NCBI GenBank assembly: GCA_964651325.1
Contig: CAZYXP010000167.1
Location: forward strand, 1-8,715
Length of the DNA: 8,715 nucleotides
Direction: 5' to 3'
From: JADFOB01 sp964651325
Lineage (GTDB): Bacteria > Planctomycetota > Phycisphaerae > UBA1845
Both the position numbers and the translations under genes were made by a program. The notes beneath the pieces are model-generated. The model did not search any database. It had not been told where the DNA came from and worked only from the letters and a program-made list of their open reading frames with translations. Shown piece by piece: positions 6,013 to 8,715 of this stretch (position 1 is the first letter of the stretch; the number at the start of each line of letters is the position of its first letter).

Positions 6013-6276
6013 GCTTCCAACGTCTCCTGTGAGCATCCGGTAGATGCATCGGTTGCGCCCATGCGCTGCGTGAGTTATCGGTTGGAGTCGGTAGGCAAAC
6101 GCGCATTGTGCGGCGACGCCCGATAACACGTTTCGCCGCGGATAGATCATCTGAGGACCTTTTTTGGGTCAGTGGCAAAGGTTTTGACCCGATATCTACC
6201 TTCGATGGTTCGCCCCAAACGGCGCGTCCGGTATGCCCGCACGTTTGGGCGCCCCAACGACTATGGGATGTTTGGC
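6013..6276. other. Divergent intergenic region between the glycosylphosphotransferase and a lipoprotein gene
   Basis: This 264-bp gap must hold both divergent promoters. I see no convincing -10/-35 pair on either strand. A TTGACC at 6183-6188 lacks a partner at 16-18 bp. A GACC/GGTC inverted repeat flanks a T-run at about 6155-6170. If the longer start of either gene is used, much of the gap becomes coding, but the added residues look unlike either family. Confidence 0.5.
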
Positions 6277-7086
6277 ATGGCAAGAATTCATGATCGCAGC
6301 AGTGGACGTCTAGGGCTTCTTGTCGTCGGGATGCTCGGTTTGAGTTCGTTGGGATGCGCCCATGCCCGGCAAGAGAAGGATCCGTGGTCACCCAAACCCC
6401 TTGTCTATTGGGGGCAGCTTTCCACCGAGTCTCTATCCTACCCGATCGATGGTTTTGCGATTCTTGTCGAGCAACCGACCAAGGGCCTGTTCCCAGCTAG
6501 CCTGGCTGTGGGTCGTTTGGGGTTGGATCAGGATGAGGCCGGTCGCACGACCGTCATCGGCCCGCATCTTATCCGCAATCCACGAAATGAGTTTCTCCAA
6601 TGGAACACGGCCTTCGACGATCAGATGGCCATTAGCGAGGTGTTTCCGATCTCACAGCGAGATCTCGGCGGTGGCGCGGGCGCTCCGCACCAATTGATTT
6701 CCGCGATGCGGGCCTTGGGCGGGCGAATCGGTCTGATTTACGCGGTCAACGAGCTGAGCGAGCACGAAACCGAGATGCTCGGAACGCTATACCAGACGGC
6801 CGGCTATCTACCTCTGGCCACCATTCACGCTGTTGCCCGGTCCATCGTTGAGCCCGATCAGGTGGATTCCGCGCAGAAAAAGGGTGAAGTGAATCTGTTT
6901 GAGACGGATTCCAAGGCGCTGGTGCGTCAGCAGTTTGAGCAGCACGTGTACGCGTGTGTTCGGGAGCTTATCATCCATGACGAGCCTTCTGCGGTGGAGT
7001 CTCCCGACGGGTGGATACCCGAAGGCCCGCTACTACCGGCCGAGTGGCCGCCCCGGTATGAGTCTCGCCATCGTCGTCGTCGTTGA
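6277..7086 (+). CDS. Predicted lipoprotein of unknown function, paired with a VanZ-domain gene
   Basis: The frame is open from a GTG at 6172. ATG 6277 is preferred because it gives a compact lipoprotein signal: basic MARIHDRSSGR, then hydrophobic LGLLVVGMLGL, then SSLGC with C27 as the candidate lipidated residue. The -3 residue is Ser, which is tolerated but not ideal. A weak GGGA lies 8 nt upstream. The mature protein (about 243 residues) starts KDPWSPKPLVYWGQ and has mixed strands and helices. It has no repeats and no conserved catalytic pattern I recognise. A central helix-rich part (about ELSEHETEMLGTLYQTAGYLPL) is followed by a charged stretch and ends in a basic RHRRRR tail. The VanZ-like gene starts 53 bp downstream on the same strand, so co-transcription is likely. 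It may be an outer-membrane or periplasmic part of the same surface system; that is inferred from position only. Confidence 0.75.
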   Translation: MARIHDRSSGRLGLLVVGMLGLSSLGCAHARQEKDPWSPKPLVYWGQLSTESLSYPIDGFAILVEQPTKGLFPASLAVGRLGLDQDEAGRTTVIGPHLIRNPRNEFLQWNTAFDDQMAISEVFPISQRDLGGGAGAPHQLISAMRALGGRIGLIYAVNELSEHETEMLGTLYQTAGYLPLATIHAVARSIVEPDQVDSAQKKGEVNLFETDSKALVRQQFEQHVYACVRELIIHDEPSAVESPDGWIPEGPLLPAEWPPRYESRHRRRR

Positions 7087-7139
7087 GGACGCCCAGGTCT
7101 TGGGTCTTGCCTAGCGAGAAGGAGCCTTTCCGAGCACCG

Positions 7140-8715
7140 ATGAGCCCGTCCACCGCCACCCCATCCGAAGGCCAAGTCCGTTCGCGTCGTGTCGTTGACG
7201 TCTTGACGGTTCTAGCGGTTCTTTTCGTGATCCAGACGGGCGTGGTCCCGTTCGATTTCTTCGCGCCCATACCGGTGCAGCGCATGGGTGAATTCTTCTC
7301 GGTTCGAACCGATTACTTCTCCCTCCCGGACATCATCAGCAACATCTTCCTTTATGTACCGCTCGGGCTGTTGCTTTACGCGTTTTTCCGGCGTGGTAGG
7401 CGGCCGGCGTGGATCGCGCTGGTGGGTTCCATCATTTGTGCCAGCGTGCTGAGCTTTGCGATCGAGTGGGCGCAGGTGTACTCTCCGACTCGCGTCTCAT
7501 CGCTGCTCGATCTTTGCTCCAACATACTCGGCGCGTCGATTGGCGCCGTGATTTCACTCCTGGCCGGTTGGATGCTACCCAAGCTCGTGGGGGCCGCGCT
7601 GTACGAATTTCACGCCCGTCCGCAGGTGGCGGCGATCAAAACGTATTGCCTGCTGTTGGTCGTGTTCGGCGTCATGCCGTTTTCGTTCTCGTTGGATGTC
7701 GGGCGGATGAAGGAATCGTACAAGCGGGCCAACTTCGTTCCCTTTGCGAATGCGACTTTTGCGGAAGCCGGCTACGGCGGCGGCTTGCGCTCATCTGTGC
7801 CGACCGGACGGACAAAGCTAGCGCAAGGATTCAATAAATGGGCCGTGATGAAGTCCTGGTCGCGATGGGGTGTTGAGCTGCTGTCTTTTGCCGTGCTCGT
7901 CTGGCTCTTCGTGCCGCTGCTACGCGATCATTACGGCTTTGATGGGAAGGCCCTATGGGGTTTGATCTGGTGGATTTCGGGATTGATGGCGATCGGCATC
8001 AGCGGGTTGCAGTTTTTCGTGGTCCATCGAGGACTTGATACGACCGACGTCGTGTTCCGAATGATAGGCGTGGCGGTTGGGTTGCTCTCGTGGTCACTGT
8101 GGATGAAAGACTCCGGCCGTTGGGACGATCAGCGACGGGCGCATGTCTGGCGGAAGCTGGCATGGGGCACTGCGGCGGCCACGTTGATGTACATTATTTA
8201 CACGGGCATCATCCCCGCGACATTCGACGATCGCGCGGACGGACCTGCCAAATCGATGGCATCGACGAACTTCTTGCCGTTTTTCGCGTACTTCATGACG
8301 CGCGTCGATGTGATGATGGATGACTTGCTCGAAAAAGCTGCCACCTACACGATCCTGGGCGCGTCGCTCTCCATCTGTTGGACGCGAGCGGCGCGGTCGG
8401 TCTCCGCGTCGAACATGTGGCCCGTGACGATTGTGGCGGTGCTGCTTTCCTGCGGGATCGAGGCGATCCAGATGTTCATCCCGGTGCGGGTCACGTCACT
8501 CACCGACCCGATCATCGCGGGCACGGGGTGCGCCGTCGGTGTTATGATTCGGGATCGCGCGGCGGTTTTCTTTACCTTTGCTCAAGCTCATGACATGTAC
8601 GGCCCCGACCGCGCTCTCGCCGACGCCGCGCACCTTGGTCGAGCGGTTACGCCCGACGACATACTAGCCACTCTGGCCGAGTCTCCTCCCCGCGCCCCGA
8701 AAGAACGCCGGCCAC
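7140..8715 (+). CDS. Multi-pass membrane protein with three VanZ-like units (3' end beyond the window)
   Basis: The frame is open without a stop from ATG 7140 to the right edge, at least 525 residues. GGAG at 7121-7124 is 15 nt upstream, which is a long spacer; no better in-frame start was found. VanZ-like proteins are small membrane proteins, named for a teicoplanin-resistance protein, and often occur in polysaccharide and exosortase loci. Three units are visible. Unit 1 has VPFDFF (about 36-41), DIISNIFLYVPLG (64-76) and E109-x2-Q112, R118, D124. Unit 2 has NFVPF (198-202) and S288-x2-Q291, R297, D303. Unit 3 has NFLPF (377-381) and E441-x2-Q444, R450, D456. Residue spacing is the same in all three, but unit 2 has lost the Glu. 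About a dozen membrane helices are expected. After about residue 470 a hydrophilic tail begins, so a cytosolic region may continue past the edge. Confidence 0.85.
   Translation, partial: MSPSTATPSEGQVRSRRVVDVLTVLAVLFVIQTGVVPFDFFAPIPVQRMGEFFSVRTDYFSLPDIISNIFLYVPLGLLLYAFFRRGRRPAWIALVGSIICASVLSFAIEWAQVYSPTRVSSLLDLCSNILGASIGAVISLLAGWMLPKLVGAALYEFHARPQVAAIKTYCLLLVVFGVMPFSFSLDVGRMKESYKRANFVPFANATFAEAGYGGGLRSSVPTGRTKLAQGFNKWAVMKSWSRWGVELLSFAVLVWLFVPLLRDHYGFDGKALWGLIWWISGLMAIGISGLQFFVVHRGLDTTDVVFRMIGVAVGLLSWSLWMKDSGRWDDQRRAHVWRKLAWGTAAATLMYIIYTGIIPATFDDRADGPAKSMASTNFLPFFAYFMTRVDVMMDDLLEKAATYTILGASLSICWTRAARSVSASNMWPVTIVAVLLSCGIEAIQMFIPVRVTSLTDPIIAGTGCAVGVMIRDRAAVFFTFAQAHDMYGPDRALADAAHLGRAVTPDDILATLAESPPRAPKERRP

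Noticed and set aside
6012..6150. 46-residue N-terminal extension of the glycosylphosphotransferase
   Set aside because: The extension looks unlike the family, its own start lacks a good ribosome binding site, and AGGAG precedes the internal ATG at 6012.
6172..6276. Longer lipoprotein starting at GTG 6172
   Set aside because: It would put 35 residues ahead of a compact lipoprotein signal, burying the signal and preventing normal lipidation.
7409..7837. Plus-strand reading frame of 142 codons
   Set aside because: It is an out-of-frame shadow of the VanZ-like gene, whose frame stays open from 7140 and carries clear motifs and membrane helices.

Overview
The window is GC-rich, densely coding bacterial DNA. 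The best guess for the source is Planctomycetota. Pointers are a sulfatase-superfamily protein ending in LRDLGYID, an exosortase/EPS-type glycosylphosphotransferase, a zinc-ribbon plus TM2 membrane protein, several lipoproteins of unknown role, GTG and TTG starts, and palindromic repeats between genes. The phylum is inferred from gene types; no marker gene is present.

Layout. Positions 1-125 (+) hold the C-terminal end of a gene that resembles a diadenylate cyclase (c-di-AMP synthase). Positions 126-243 are a convergent gap with three hairpins. A minus-strand block follows: a small all-helical protein made of six degenerate repeats (1956-2690), then a sulfatase-like hydrolase/transferase (244-1599) with Thr where the FGly Cys/Ser normally sits. 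Between them is a cluster of palindromes (about 1771-1931), and related palindromes flank the block on both sides. Next come two plus-strand genes: a zinc-ribbon/TM2 protein (3033-3518) and a predicted lipoprotein with TraB/ChaN-like motifs (3673-4500). The second of these converges on a minus-strand polyprenyl glycosylphosphotransferase (4516-6012). Divergent from the transferase are an unrecognised lipoprotein (6277-7086) and a long membrane protein with three VanZ-like units (7140 to the window edge).

How they may work together. The glycosylphosphotransferase starts polysaccharide chains on a lipid carrier. The divergent lipoprotein/VanZ pair looks like the edge of an exopolysaccharide or exosortase-type surface locus, which would continue past the right edge. 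The left half looks like accessory chromosome: a sulfatase-superfamily enzyme, a novel repeat protein and dispersed palindromes. No rRNA, tRNA, insertion sequence, CRISPR array or phage gene was seen.

Most worth a second look: the six-copy W-x-F-L-x3-W-x2-L-P repeat protein, the triple VanZ protein with identically spaced E/Q/R/D residues, the Thr-active-site sulfatase relative, and the palindrome family.
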